A stretch of 64,000 bases of DNA, from positions 1 through 64,000 of the IMG/VR virus record IMGVR_UViG_3300028829_003739; one strand, given 5' to 3'. Under the pieces are notes generated by a model. The model was not told where the DNA came from, ran no database searches, and saw nothing but the letters and a program-made list of their open reading frames with translations. Position 1 is the stretch's first letter. Each line of letters opens with the position of its first letter. A program made the position numbers and the translations under genes. The DNA comes from a virus. This document shows positions 31,097 to 39,964 of this stretch, piece by piece.

Positions 31097-31681
31097 ATGA
31101 AAAAGATGCGTATTCCTGACTTAAAAGCCCCTAGATTTAAGCAAAGCTATACAAGTATAGTTAATAAAGATACTATAGCTGAGTTTAATAGGAGGTATCC
31201 TGAATATGGAAATTTAACATATAGTGAATTTAAAAACATTATATCAACTTATAATGGGCTACTTGTAAAAGGTATTATAGATAATAGAAATGGTGTTGAA
31301 TTACCAGACGGTTTAGGATACATTTTTTTAGGAACATGTCCTAAAGCTAAGAAACAAAATATTGATTATAGAAGTTCTATAGAAAACGGATTTGTAACAG
31401 AACACAAAAATTGGGATTCTGATAATAAACTTCTTAAAATATTTTATAGCAACTATGAAGCTAAGTATCCTTTTAAACATAAAGATGTTTGGACATTTAC
31501 TGCTGTAAGGCAATTCAAAAGAGAAGCATCTAAAGCTTATAAAGAAAATTGGGCTAAGTACATTGAGGTATCTCCTAAAAAGAAAATATCTAAAATGTAT
31601 GATAGATACAGAAAAAAAGAATATGTCAAAAATCTTAAGCCTATAGTGCCTGAAGATTATGACGAATTTAAATTAGATTGA
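31097..31681 (+). CDS. Conserved-type tail-region protein, unknown (194 aa)
   Basis: A basic 194-residue protein, Lys/Tyr-rich, helical at both ends with a central part (VELPDGLGYIFLGTCPKAKK) that I associate from memory with a crAss-like conserved family of unknown function. The C-terminal third (KREASKAYKENWAKYIEVSP, KKKISKMYDRYRKKEYVK) is strongly basic, so it may contact DNA or be a virion-assembly factor. First gene of the tail unit 31097-39964; the next ATG follows after one base. Confidence 0.75.
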   Translation: MKKMRIPDLKAPRFKQSYTSIVNKDTIAEFNRRYPEYGNLTYSEFKNIISTYNGLLVKGIIDNRNGVELPDGLGYIFLGTCPKAKKQNIDYRSSIENGFVTEHKNWDSDNKLLKIFYSNYEAKYPFKHKDVWTFTAVRQFKREASKAYKENWAKYIEVSPKKKISKMYDRYRKKEYVKNLKPIVPEDYDEFKLD

Positions 31682-31682
31682 A

Positions 31683-32357
31683 ATGACTAAAGTTAGCGAA
31701 ACTATATCAAGAGTACGTAATGTACTTAAAGCTGTAAAAGAAGATCCGTTTATGACGGACCGTTTTATTTATAGCATAATAATGAAACATTCAAAAACTT
31801 TAATTAAAAGAGAATCTGATAGAACAAACTTATTTAAGTATGTAAGCTTATTTACTGAAATACCATGTGTAGATTTAATTGAAGTAGATAAAGTAGATGC
31901 TTGCTGTATAGGAATTAAAACAGGATGTACTTTTAAAAGAAGTAAAGAAGAATTACCTAAACTATTTAATCTTAGCACAGGACCTGTAATAAAACATATC
32001 TCATCTCTAGATTACTCTGAAGGACTTACAGAAACACAACCTGAATTATACACTACTCTTACAAAGTCATCAAGCTTTAAATATAATAAGGCTAAGTATT
32101 TCTGGATAGTAGACAACTACTTATACATTCCTAACGTAGAATGGGATGCTGTAAGAATGCACGCAATGTTTGATCAAGATATTTCTGCAAGCTTATGTGG
32201 CATTAATGCAAGTGATTGCGTAAAAGAACAAGATAGAGAATTAGCTGTTCCTGATTATTTGTTTTCTGAAGTAGAACAATTAACAATAACAGAAATATTA
32301 ACTGCAGGTCAAGTACCATCTGATGGTGCTGATGATAGCCAAAACGTATTGAGATAA
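31683..32357 (+). CDS. Putative tail ring protein (224 aa)
   Basis: A 224-residue protein with an N-terminal helical part (ISRVRNVLKAVKEDPFMTDR, FIYSIIMKHSKTLIKRESDR), a central beta-rich part with a CCIGIKTGC cluster, and a C-terminal tail (LAVPDYLFSEVEQLTITEIL then SDGADDSQN) of the sort seen in crAss-like tail ring and connector proteins. The assignment rests on resemblance recalled from that group and on place between surface and muzzle genes. Its TAA overlaps the ATG of the basic microprotein (TAATG). Confidence 0.7.
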   Translation: MTKVSETISRVRNVLKAVKEDPFMTDRFIYSIIMKHSKTLIKRESDRTNLFKYVSLFTEIPCVDLIEVDKVDACCIGIKTGCTFKRSKEELPKLFNLSTGPVIKHISSLDYSEGLTETQPELYTTLTKSSSFKYNKAKYFWIVDNYLYIPNVEWDAVRMHAMFDQDISASLCGINASDCVKEQDRELAVPDYLFSEVEQLTITEILTAGQVPSDGADDSQNVLR

Positions 32358-32542
32358 TGGCAGCAAAAAAGAAAAAAACAACTGCTAAAAAAAAGAGTAC
32401 AGTAAACTCAGCAGGTAACTACACAAAACCTGGATTGAGAAAAAGAATCTTTAATCAAATTAAAGCAGGAAGCAAAGGCGGTAGGCCTGGACAATGGTCT
32501 GCCCGTAAAGCACAAATGCTTGCAAAAAAATATAAAGCTTAA
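32357..32542 (+). CDS. Small very basic phage protein 1 (61 aa)
   Basis: A 61-residue Lys-rich protein with N-terminal KKKKTTAKKKS followed by GNYTKPGLRKRIFNQIKAGS and RPGQWSARKAQMLAKKY. The latter segment is a recognisable small domain common in aquatic and Bacteroidota phages and in some giant viruses (from memory), unknown function. Composition suggests DNA binding or DNA condensation in the virion. First of four consecutive tiny basic proteins. Confidence 0.8.
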   Translation: MAAKKKKTTAKKKSTVNSAGNYTKPGLRKRIFNQIKAGSKGGRPGQWSARKAQMLAKKYKA

Positions 32543-32567
32543 ACATTAACAATTGAAACTAGAAATC

Positions 32568-32726
32568 ATGGGGAAAAAGTGTATAACAACAGGACTAAAA
32601 AATACTAAGTCAATAACTAAGTATATGAGTGGAGGAGCAGTAACTAAAAAAGCTAGCTCTTACAGAAGCGGTGGAGAAGCTGGTGCAAAGGCACTTGCAA
32701 AAGCATTAAAAGCTAAAGGTTATTAA
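32568..32726 (+). CDS. Small basic protein 2 (52 aa)
   Basis: A short gene reading MGKKCITTGLKNTKSITKYM at its start, then GGAVTKKASSYRSGGEAGAK and a Lys/Ala helix ending KAKGY. No domain recognised. It lies in the middle of the basic cassette, 25 bases after protein 1 and 2 bases before protein 3. The Gly/Ser/Lys composition is that of a flexible nucleic-acid-binding peptide; function unknown. Confidence 0.75.
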   Translation: MGKKCITTGLKNTKSITKYMSGGAVTKKASSYRSGGEAGAKALAKALKAKGY

Positions 32727-32728
32727 AA

Positions 32729-32971
32729 ATGGCTAAAAAGAAGCAACAGAAAAGTTTAGATAGATGGACAAAACAGAAGTGGAGAACTGCTTCAGGTAAA
32801 AAGTCTTCTAAAACAGGAGAAGTATATGCTCCTGCAAAAACTATTGCTAAGTTAAAAAGTACAGCAGCAGGTAGAAAAAAACTTGCTGCTGCTAATAAAA
32901 AGAAAAGAGCCGCAACTAAAAAAGGTAAACAACATGCTAAGCATGGTTTACATAAAAAGAAAAAAAGATAA
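32729..32971 (+). CDS. Small basic histone-like protein 3 (80 aa)
   Basis: An 80-residue protein. An N-terminal part (KSLDRWTKQKWRTASGKKSS) is of a type seen in many aquatic phage and algal-virus small proteins. It is followed by a Lys/Ala-rich tail (AGRKKLAAANKKKRAATKKG, HKKKKR) reminiscent of histone H1 tails. About 40% of residues are Lys, Arg or His by eye. DNA binding is likely; packaged-DNA condensation is a hypothesis. Stop is followed one base later by the next ATG. Confidence 0.8.
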   Translation: MAKKKQQKSLDRWTKQKWRTASGKKSSKTGEVYAPAKTIAKLKSTAAGRKKLAAANKKKRAATKKGKQHAKHGLHKKKKR

Positions 32972-32972
32972 T

Positions 32973-33239
32973 ATGGCTAAAAAGAAAGATAGTAGATTAA
33001 CTAAAGCAGGTGTATCTGGATATAATAAACCTAAGAGAACTCCTAGTCATAAAACTAAGTCACATGTAGTTGTAGCTAAAGTAGGTGATAAAGTTAAAAC
33101 TATAAGGTTTGGTCAACAAGGTGTTTCGGGAGATAGAAAAAAAACTAAAAGATCTGATGCATTTAAAGCAAGACATGCTAAGAATATTAAAAAGGGTAAA
33201 ATGTCTGCTGCTTACTGGGCTAATAGAGTCAAGTGGTAG
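32973..33239 (+). CDS. Small basic phage protein 4 (88 aa)
   Basis: The start is the ATG at 32973 (MAKKKDSRLTKAGVSGYNKP), just after the upstream stop, not the longer frame from 32883 that would overlap it. The sequence KRTPSHKTKSHVVVAKVGDK, IRFGQQGVSG and FKARHAKNIKKGKMSAAYWA is a family very widespread in tailed phages, ending in AYWANRVKW. Function unknown; the basic charge and position with virion genes suggest a virion DNA-binding or assembly role. Last of the four-protein cassette. Confidence 0.85.
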   Translation: MAKKKDSRLTKAGVSGYNKPKRTPSHKTKSHVVVAKVGDKVKTIRFGQQGVSGDRKKTKRSDAFKARHAKNIKKGKMSAAYWANRVKW

Positions 33240-33257
33240 AAAATAAATTTATAAAGA

Positions 33258-34244
33258 ATGAGTTATAATTATACATTAAAATATAGAACTTTTGATACAT
33301 TGCTTGCTGATGTAGCAAATGATTTTAAAAAGTATCAGTTACAAGATATAATTGATCCTAGTGATACTATTAAGGTCGCTAGAAGAGTTAATTATGATTT
33401 AGGTCTTAGGATATATAAAACTAATGAAGTTGTCTTAGAAGTAGAAAAAAACAGAGTAAGGCTTCCAAATGATTTTTACGTATTAAACTTTGCGTTAGCA
33501 TGTGCTAACTATGAAGCTAAAGTTTATCATCCTCAAGGAACTCATATTGAAGAAAAAGTAGTAGGCGGAGCACCTGTATATCAAACAGCACCTCCAGAAG
33601 TGATTGACTTCTGTGAAACTCCACCAACTCCTATAACACCGGTTAATCCTTGTACAGATCCATGTGCTCAATGCGGTACAGTTTCTACTACTTGTGAACC
33701 ATGTAACACTTGTTGTGCTAATCCAGATTCATGCAGTTTAGATTGTAAAGGTAATGTAGTACAACTTGTACAAGTTCTTAGTTATGAAACTAGAAGGTAT
33801 AAAGAAGTCTTACCTATTAGAATTAAAATGAACCCTGAAACAATTGATGAAGGTTGTCCTAATCTACATTGGAATTCAGAAATAACAGCATATATAAAAG
33901 ACGGTTGGTTATATACAAGCTTTGAAACAGGCCATGTATATATAAATTACCAAGGTCATTTAGAAGATAATGAAGGTAACTTATTAGTGCCTGATCATGA
34001 AGCTATTAATGAATACTATGAATATGCATTAAAGCAAAGGATTATTGAAAATCTCATCATGAACGATGAAGAAGTTAATCCTAGCAAAATACAATTAATA
34101 GAACAAAGATATAGAGCTGCTAGAAATAACGCGTTAAGTATAGTAAATACTCCTAACTTTGCTGAACTAAGAGATTTATATTATGCTAATAGAAAAGCTA
34201 TGCATGCAAAATATTATAATATGTTTAGTAGTTTTTCAAGATAA
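33258..34244 (+). CDS. Putative tail ring/stabilisation protein (P22 gp4 / T7 gp11-like role)
   Basis: A 328-residue protein. The N-terminal 90 residues (YRTFDTLLADVANDFKKYQL, DTIKVARRVNYDLGLRIYKT, RVRLPNDFYVLNFALAC) are helices plus a short beta pair like the adaptor domains of P22 gp4/T7 gp11-type proteins that ring the tail under the portal. A Cys-rich insertion (CTDPCAQCGTVSTTCEPCNT) interrupts the middle, and a helical C-terminal part follows. Located directly before the muzzle gene, as in crAss-like phages. The Cys insertion may bind metal and is not expected of the basic fold. Confidence 0.78.
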   Translation: MSYNYTLKYRTFDTLLADVANDFKKYQLQDIIDPSDTIKVARRVNYDLGLRIYKTNEVVLEVEKNRVRLPNDFYVLNFALACANYEAKVYHPQGTHIEEKVVGGAPVYQTAPPEVIDFCETPPTPITPVNPCTDPCAQCGTVSTTCEPCNTCCANPDSCSLDCKGNVVQLVQVLSYETRRYKEVLPIRIKMNPETIDEGCPNLHWNSEITAYIKDGWLYTSFETGHVYINYQGHLEDNEGNLLVPDHEAINEYYEYALKQRIIENLIMNDEEVNPSKIQLIEQRYRAARNNALSIVNTPNFAELRDLYYANRKAMHAKYYNMFSSFSR

Positions 34245-34262
34245 TATAGAAATAGAAGATAT

Positions 34263-35993
34263 ATGAAAAATCCTCAAAATACTAGTTCTGCTGAAAGCGG
34301 TAGTTTTGATAAAAGTTTAAATACAGATAATCAAGGATTTGCGCAATCTCCAAATCAGTGGGTACAAGCACGTAATGCATCTAACAATACTGTAGAAGGT
34401 GATATATTACAATTAAGTAATGAAGCTTCAAATAGATTTTGTGCTGCTGTTAAAAAAGGATATAGTGTTATTGGTGCTATTCATGCAGGAGGAGATAAGT
34501 GGGCCATATACTCTACTAATAACACAGACTCTGAAATAGGAATATATGACGAATCAGAATGCGATTATAAAGAGTTAGTTAATGATCCTTGTCTTAAGTT
34601 CAATACTAAAAATCTTATAACTGGTACATCAAAAGAAAGTTTTGATTGTACTAGACAATTATATTGGTCTGATGGTAGAAGAAATCCTAACAGGACATTA
34701 AATATAGATAATATACCGTGGGTAAAAACTCCAGTTCCCGTTACTGGCAATACTGATTGTATAGAGTATGAAGTAGCAGAACCAAAAGTACTTGATTGTG
34801 ATAAAATTAGATTAGCCCCTTTATATAACAACCTAAGTTTTGAAATTAAAGAAGGTACACAGGCAGGAGAAATCTTAAATGGTTCTTACTATGTTGTAGG
34901 AGGATATATAAAAAACGGTGTTAGAGTTACAGATTGGTCATTACCATCAAATGTAGCTGGATTATTTAAACATGCTAATGTAGGATCATCCTTAGAAATA
35001 ACATTAGTAGATGTAGATGAAGACTATGATGAGTATGAATTAATATTAGTTCAATTTGCTAACTTCCAAAACCTAGATTATTACGTAATCGGTACGTATG
35101 ACACAAGGCAAACAAAGATTACTCTTACCTCTATAAACAATAACTTAGCAAGACTAAGTAAAGAAGAAGCCCAAGATATAATTATACGTAACCCAATAGT
35201 AGATAAATCAGATGCTTTATATAAAGCTGGTGATTATAATATGCTTGCAGGACCTGAATATAAGTTTGATTTTAATTATCAACCTTTAGCAAATGAAATT
35301 ACATCTAATTGGGTATCAGTAGAATACGACCCTGACTATTATAGAAACGGTGGTACAAATACAGGATACATGAGAGATGAGGTATACCCGTTCTTTATTA
35401 GATGGGTATATAACACAGGAGATAAATCTCCTTCATTTCATATTCCAGGAAGAGCACCGATAACAGCTAGTAACTTTGATTTATTTGGTAATAATGTAAG
35501 TGAAACAGATCTTACATCAGGTGATGATGCATTTGAAACTACACAACAAAGAGTATGGCAAGTACATAATACTGCTAGAGTAGATGCGTTAAGTACATTA
35601 GCAGCAAATCAATACACGCTTCCTGATGGAGGTGTTGTAATAGGTAAAGGTAAAATGGGTTACTGGGAATCAACAGAAACATATGACGATGATAATTCAA
35701 CTGTGTGGGCAGATTTGTGTGGTAAACCAATACGACATCATAAGTTCCCTGACAATGCTACTCATAAAACTGGCAATATTGTTACTAACCATTATGATCC
35801 TAATAATGGTGAAAAAATAAGAATACTAGGAATAGAATTTAAAAATATTAACCCGCCTGTAGATAATAACGGTGACCTGATAAAAAATGTTGTAGGTTAT
35901 GAATTATTAAGAGGGTCAAGAGAAGGAAACAGAACAGTATTTGCAAAAGGCATGATTAATACAGTCCTAATAATACTGCACTTAATCCTATAG
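34263..35993 (+). CDS. Tail muzzle protein, N-terminal part (frameshifted gene)
   Basis: The first 560 or so residues of a giant tail protein equivalent to the muzzle of the crAss-like phage tail (P22 gp10-like core; known from the phiCrAss001 virion structure). Recognisable are the opening FDKSLNTDNQGFAQSPNQWV / QARNASNNTVEGDILQLSNE, DGRRNPNRTLNIDNIPW, and a beta-propeller-like series. The frame is lost after GMINT at about 35960 and stops at 35993. The same protein continues in the -1 frame from 35960 (see the next entry), so this is one gene broken by a single-base loss, with a combined length near 1,900 residues. Confidence 0.85.
   Translation: MKNPQNTSSAESGSFDKSLNTDNQGFAQSPNQWVQARNASNNTVEGDILQLSNEASNRFCAAVKKGYSVIGAIHAGGDKWAIYSTNNTDSEIGIYDESECDYKELVNDPCLKFNTKNLITGTSKESFDCTRQLYWSDGRRNPNRTLNIDNIPWVKTPVPVTGNTDCIEYEVAEPKVLDCDKIRLAPLYNNLSFEIKEGTQAGEILNGSYYVVGGYIKNGVRVTDWSLPSNVAGLFKHANVGSSLEITLVDVDEDYDEYELILVQFANFQNLDYYVIGTYDTRQTKITLTSINNNLARLSKEEAQDIIIRNPIVDKSDALYKAGDYNMLAGPEYKFDFNYQPLANEITSNWVSVEYDPDYYRNGGTNTGYMRDEVYPFFIRWVYNTGDKSPSFHIPGRAPITASNFDLFGNNVSETDLTSGDDAFETTQQRVWQVHNTARVDALSTLAANQYTLPDGGVVIGKGKMGYWESTETYDDDNSTVWADLCGKPIRHHKFPDNATHKTGNIVTNHYDPNNGEKIRILGIEFKNINPPVDNNGDLIKNVVGYELLRGSREGNRTVFAKGMINTVLIILHLIL
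35952..35966 (+). other. Frameshift site in the muzzle gene
   Basis: Frame 0 reads GGC ATG ATT AAT ACA GTC CTA and soon stops. Adding one A (ATT AAT AAC AGT CCT AAT AAT) would give GMINNSPNNTALNP and join both parts without a break. There is no slippery heptamer followed by a structure at this point, so a sequencing/assembly deletion or a natural mutation is more likely than programmed frameshifting. Confidence 0.8.
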
Positions 35994-38900
35994 ATCCTGC
36001 AACAGGTCAACAACAAAATACTCCAGGTACACAAATTGACACAGATGGTAGAAGAAAGTTATATCCTAACTATCCTTATAACCCTTTATATAATGAAGCT
36101 TACTTAAGTAGTAGACCTACTACTAATAACGCAGGTTCTAATTTTAATAATGATGGTAGTGTGCCTGACGATGAAATACCAAGTGAAGGTGGAGATTATG
36201 TTAGTGCAAAACCATATAAAGGTTTTGAATATAATTCAAGTAGTGAAACTTGGACTATAAACGGGCATTCAGATATTAAACGTGACTTCTTTACTTTCCA
36301 CTCACCTGAAACTAACTTTAGAAATCCTTATTTATCTGCTAAAGAAATTAAAGTTTACGGAGAGGTAAATGGTACTATGAGAGGAACTTTTGAAGTTCCT
36401 AATGGTCATCCAAAACATAAATTTTTATCTGATTTAGCACTTATAACATCTACTTTGATAGGTGTAGGTTTTACTATAGTTAAAACTATGGGTAAAGGTA
36501 GTGTAAAAACTAGCGGTATTGGAGCAAGTGTAGGAGGAGGTTACTCACAAGCAGGTGTGTCTTCAGGTAGTACATTTTTAGGATACGCACCTATTGCTGC
36601 AGGTGCTGGAGGAGGAACAGCAGCTCAAGTTGCTACTAACCAGTTATTAAGACAAACAGGATGGTTTAGTACTGTAGTAGGATTTAACCCTAACTTAGTA
36701 TCAGATAATGCATACCAAGTAACTAGAGGTATTGCATCAGCAGCCGGAGCAACTGGTGGTGAAACAGAGTATTCTAGAGAAATGTCTGAATGGGAAGCTG
36801 TTCCGGATTGGTTAAGAATAATTGCAGGATTACCTTCATTTATGATAATGCTGGGTAACGGTATTCAAGATTACTATGATATTATTAAATCATTTACTTC
36901 ATATAAGCATTACGCATTACAACAAGTATCACATTCATATTATGATAAATTTAGAATTCCTAGAACACAGAATACTAGAAGAAAAATAAATACAGCATCA
37001 TATATAGATGATGAATTACAAGATTTTGATAATCTATATCGTATTAATAATTTAATGCGGGTTAGATCTGTAGCATTAAATACAGAAGGTATAATAGAAA
37101 ATCCAAAGACTAGAGATTTAAGTCAACAAATTTTATCTTCTGCCTTTAGAGATAAAAATGATACCCCTATAAACTTAGATCAAGGTAAAGTTGATTGGAA
37201 TGCATATATCGGACAAACCTTTCAACAACCTACTGCATCTCATTATGTTGCATTAAAACAAAGAATTGATAATCAGTATGGGCAAATACCTACAATAGTA
37301 CAATTACCTATATCAACAGGAACAAAATATAATAATCAAGTTATTTCAACTTCTGATGTTATGTTTAACGGAGATACATACATAGGTAGATATACTGAAA
37401 AAAACACAATGTATTTCTTCTATGAATGGTTAAAAGGACAGCCTAATGGAACTGAGGTAGATTATAGAAAATATAGAAATGTATCTCATCCTAAATTTTG
37501 GATGGATTCAGATCCTTTTGATGTAAATGAATTTACATCTTCTATAGGTACTATATTTAAAAATAATTCTAATGATCCACAACCTCCTGGTAGTTTTGAT
37601 TTCTTTACAAATGCTAATGATCCAAATGCTAATGAATGTGAGTGTGATTTAGATACAGGGGTTTTAAGTTTTTCTAATCCTAATAATGAAAGTGCTTGTA
37701 AATTAACTGAATGTGATAGCATAGATGGAGATGATTTAACAGATATATGTCAAGCACAATTTAATATTACAGCTAGCGCAAATTATCTAACTTTCTTAGA
37801 AGATGTGTTAGCAGCACAACAAGAAAATGCATCAAAAAATTGTGACGGTAATCCTATGGATGCTGTTGATCCACAGACTGATAACGGTGGGCCAAGTAAC
37901 CCTAACAATCAATATTATCCTTGTCCTGAGTGTGTAGATATGGCTGCTAATGATCCTTGTGACATTACAGATTTTTGTGGAAGCGGTACCAACGGGTGGA
38001 AATTAAAAAAATGTACTGCACTATCTGGTAATTTTGATTGTGATGATGATGACGCTGGTGAACCAAGAAGTAAATGGAAAAGAAAGCTTAGAAGAGCTGA
38101 AAGAGCTGTAGATAAATCTACTAAAAAATATAATAAAGTTGCTAATAAAGTATATGAGAATTATTTAGATTGTCAAGATCCTGAAGGTGATAGCAGTTGG
38201 TTCCAGTCATTATTTGATGAGGTTGTTACACCTAACAAAAAATTTGCTTTTGATAGAAAAGGATTAGGTTTAAACTTTGGAATTAAAAATGCATTTATGT
38301 ATTTATTTAATTCAGGTGTAAGAGATTTCTATGTAGAATCTGAAGTAAATGTAGATTATAGAGATTGGGGAGATAAGCTTTCTGAACAACATTTTGATTA
38401 TAGAAGGTTCTCAAATCTTCAAACTATTTTTAATACTGATAGAATTAGAGAAGGTAACTTCTTTAAATATGATTACAGTTTAAGTCATAGTAAGTTATTT
38501 ACAGGATTTACATCTTGGGGTAATACACAACTAAGAGATTACGACCCTACAGTATCTGAAAAATGTTATGTACATAGACCTGATAGATTAATGTATTCTA
38601 TGAAAAGAAGTGATGAAAATAAGAATGACTTCTGGAGAATATATCTACCAAATAATTATAAAGACTTTCCTAGTCCAGTTTCAAATATTAAGACTATAGG
38701 AGCTAACGGTGTTTTAATTACATTTAAATCTCATAGCCCTGTATCTTTTGCAGCTGTAGATAATTTAAAGTTAGATAGCGGTACTAAGATTACAATAGGA
38801 GATGGTGAATTATTTTCACAACCTATACAGAATCTTGTAAATGCAGAAACACCATATGAGTATGGTGCATGTCAAGATGGTCTTTCAGTAATTAATACTC

Positions 38901-39964
38901 CTGTAGGAACATATTACATATCACAAAATCAAGGTAAGATATATCAAGTATCCGGTAAAGGACTTAAAGAGATATCTAATCTAGGTTTAAAATGGTGGTT
39001 TGCAAAATACCTACCTTATCAGTTAACAAAAGACTTTCCTGAGTTTAGTTTATTAGGAAATCCTGTAGCAGGTATTGGATGTCAGGCTATTTTTGACAAC
39101 GAAAATCAAATACTATATTTTACTAAGAAAGATTATGCTGTTAGAGATAACGTTACATTAACATGGAATGAAGATCTTAAAACATTTACAGCTGGTGCTA
39201 CTAACGTTCCAATAGAGTTAGGTAATCCTACATTCTTTGAAGATGCATCATGGACTATAAGTTTTGATCCAAAATATAATAGCTGGATATCATATCATGA
39301 CTGGCATCCTGATTATCTATTACCTAGTAAGAATACCTTTATGTCAGTTAAAGAAAACGGTATTTGGAAACATAACGATAGATGTGATAGCTATTGTAAC
39401 TTCTATAATGAAAATTATCCTTTTGAGATAGAATTTGCAATGCATAGTAAAACACAAGTGTTTACACTGCGTAACTTATTATACTTTTTAGAAGTTTATA
39501 AATATGCTAATAACTGTGATGATAGATTCCACGTATTAGATGCAAACTTTGATGAAGCAATAGTATTTAACTCTGAGCAATGTTCAGGGTTATTAAATTT
39601 AATTTTAGCTCCTAAAAATGATCCTGCTGGATTATTAGAGTATCCTAAATTAAATGCTAATGGTGTAAGCTTTGATATACTATTTCATAAAGAAGAACAA
39701 AAATATAGATTTAATCAATTCTCTGATATTACTAATATTAGAGGAGAGTTTGATCCTAACGTACAACAGACTATTTTTGATACCCAAGCAAACGGATATG
39801 TTAAAGACTTGAACAATAATAATCTTGATTATACAAAGGATCCTTTCCAACGTAAAAAATTCAGACACTTGAAGAACTCATTACTTCTACGTAAAAAAGT
39901 TTCAGGTAATGAAAACATGATTATATCTGTTGCTATACAAATGAATTTAAAATCTTCTAGATAA
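35960..39964 (+). CDS. Tail muzzle protein, C-terminal part (frameshifted gene)
   Basis: An open frame of 1,334 codons continuing the muzzle gene. It has no ATG near its beginning (first possible start is a GTG at 36161), which supports continuation rather than a separate gene. It contains a Gly/Ala/Ser-rich, hydrophobic stretch (VGGGYSQAGVSSGSTFLGYA) that could be a flexible or membrane-interacting element, a Cys-containing acidic region (CPECVDMAANDPCDITDFCG), and a long aromatic-rich beta region (WWFAKYLPYQLTKDFPEF) typical of the muzzle body. The stop at 39964 overlaps the ATG of the next gene (TAATG). Confidence 0.82.
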   Translation, partial: YSPNNTALNPIDPATGQQQNTPGTQIDTDGRRKLYPNYPYNPLYNEAYLSSRPTTNNAGSNFNNDGSVPDDEIPSEGGDYVSAKPYKGFEYNSSSETWTINGHSDIKRDFFTFHSPETNFRNPYLSAKEIKVYGEVNGTMRGTFEVPNGHPKHKFLSDLALITSTLIGVGFTIVKTMGKGSVKTSGIGASVGGGYSQAGVSSGSTFLGYAPIAAGAGGGTAAQVATNQLLRQTGWFSTVVGFNPNLVSDNAYQVTRGIASAAGATGGETEYSREMSEWEAVPDWLRIIAGLPSFMIMLGNGIQDYYDIIKSFTSYKHYALQQVSHSYYDKFRIPRTQNTRRKINTASYIDDELQDFDNLYRINNLMRVRSVALNTEGIIENPKTRDLSQQILSSAFRDKNDTPINLDQGKVDWNAYIGQTFQQPTASHYVALKQRIDNQYGQIPTIVQLPISTGTKYNNQVISTSDVMFNGDTYIGRYTEKNTMYFFYEWLKGQPNGTEVDYRKYRNVSHPKFWMDSDPFDVNEFTSSIGTIFKNNSNDPQPPGSFDFFTNANDPNANECECDLDTGVLSFSNPNNESACKLTECDSIDGDDLTDICQAQFNITASANYLTFLEDVLAAQQENASKNCDGNPMDAVDPQTDNGGPSNPNNQYYPCPECVDMAANDPCDITDFCGSGTNGWKLKKCTALSGNFDCDDDDAGEPRSKWKRKLRRAERAVDKSTKKYNKVANKVYENYLDCQDPEGDSSWFQSLFDEVVTPNKKFAFDRKGLGLNFGIKNAFMYLFNSGVRDFYVESEVNVDYRDWGDKLSEQHFDYRRFSNLQTIFNTDRIREGNFFKYDYSLSHSKLFTGFTSWGNTQLRDYDPTVSEKCYVHRPDRLMYSMKRSDENKNDFWRIYLPNNYKDFPSPVSNIKTIGANGVLITFKSHSPVSFAAVDNLKLDSGTKITIGDGELFSQPIQNLVNAETPYEYGACQDGLSVINTPVGTYYISQNQGKIYQVSGKGLKEISNLGLKWWFAKYLPYQLTKDFPEFSLLGNPVAGIGCQAIFDNENQILYFTKKDYAVRDNVTLTWNEDLKTFTAGATNVPIELGNPTFFEDASWTISFDPKYNSWISYHDWHPDYLLPSKNTFMSVKENGIWKHNDRCDSYCNFYNENYPFEIEFAMHSKTQVFTLRNLLYFLEVYKYANNCDDRFHVLDANFDEAIVFNSEQCSGLLNLILAPKNDPAGLLEYPKLNANGVSFDILFHKEEQKYRFNQFSDITNIRGEFDPNVQQTIFDTQANGYVKDLNNNNLDYTKDPFQRKKFRHLKNSLLLRKKVSGNENMIISVAIQMNLKSSR

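Noticed and set aside
36161-36163. GTG at 36161 as an independent start of the second muzzle part
   Set aside because: The frame is open and protein-like for a further 200 bases upstream and joins the first part if one base is added.
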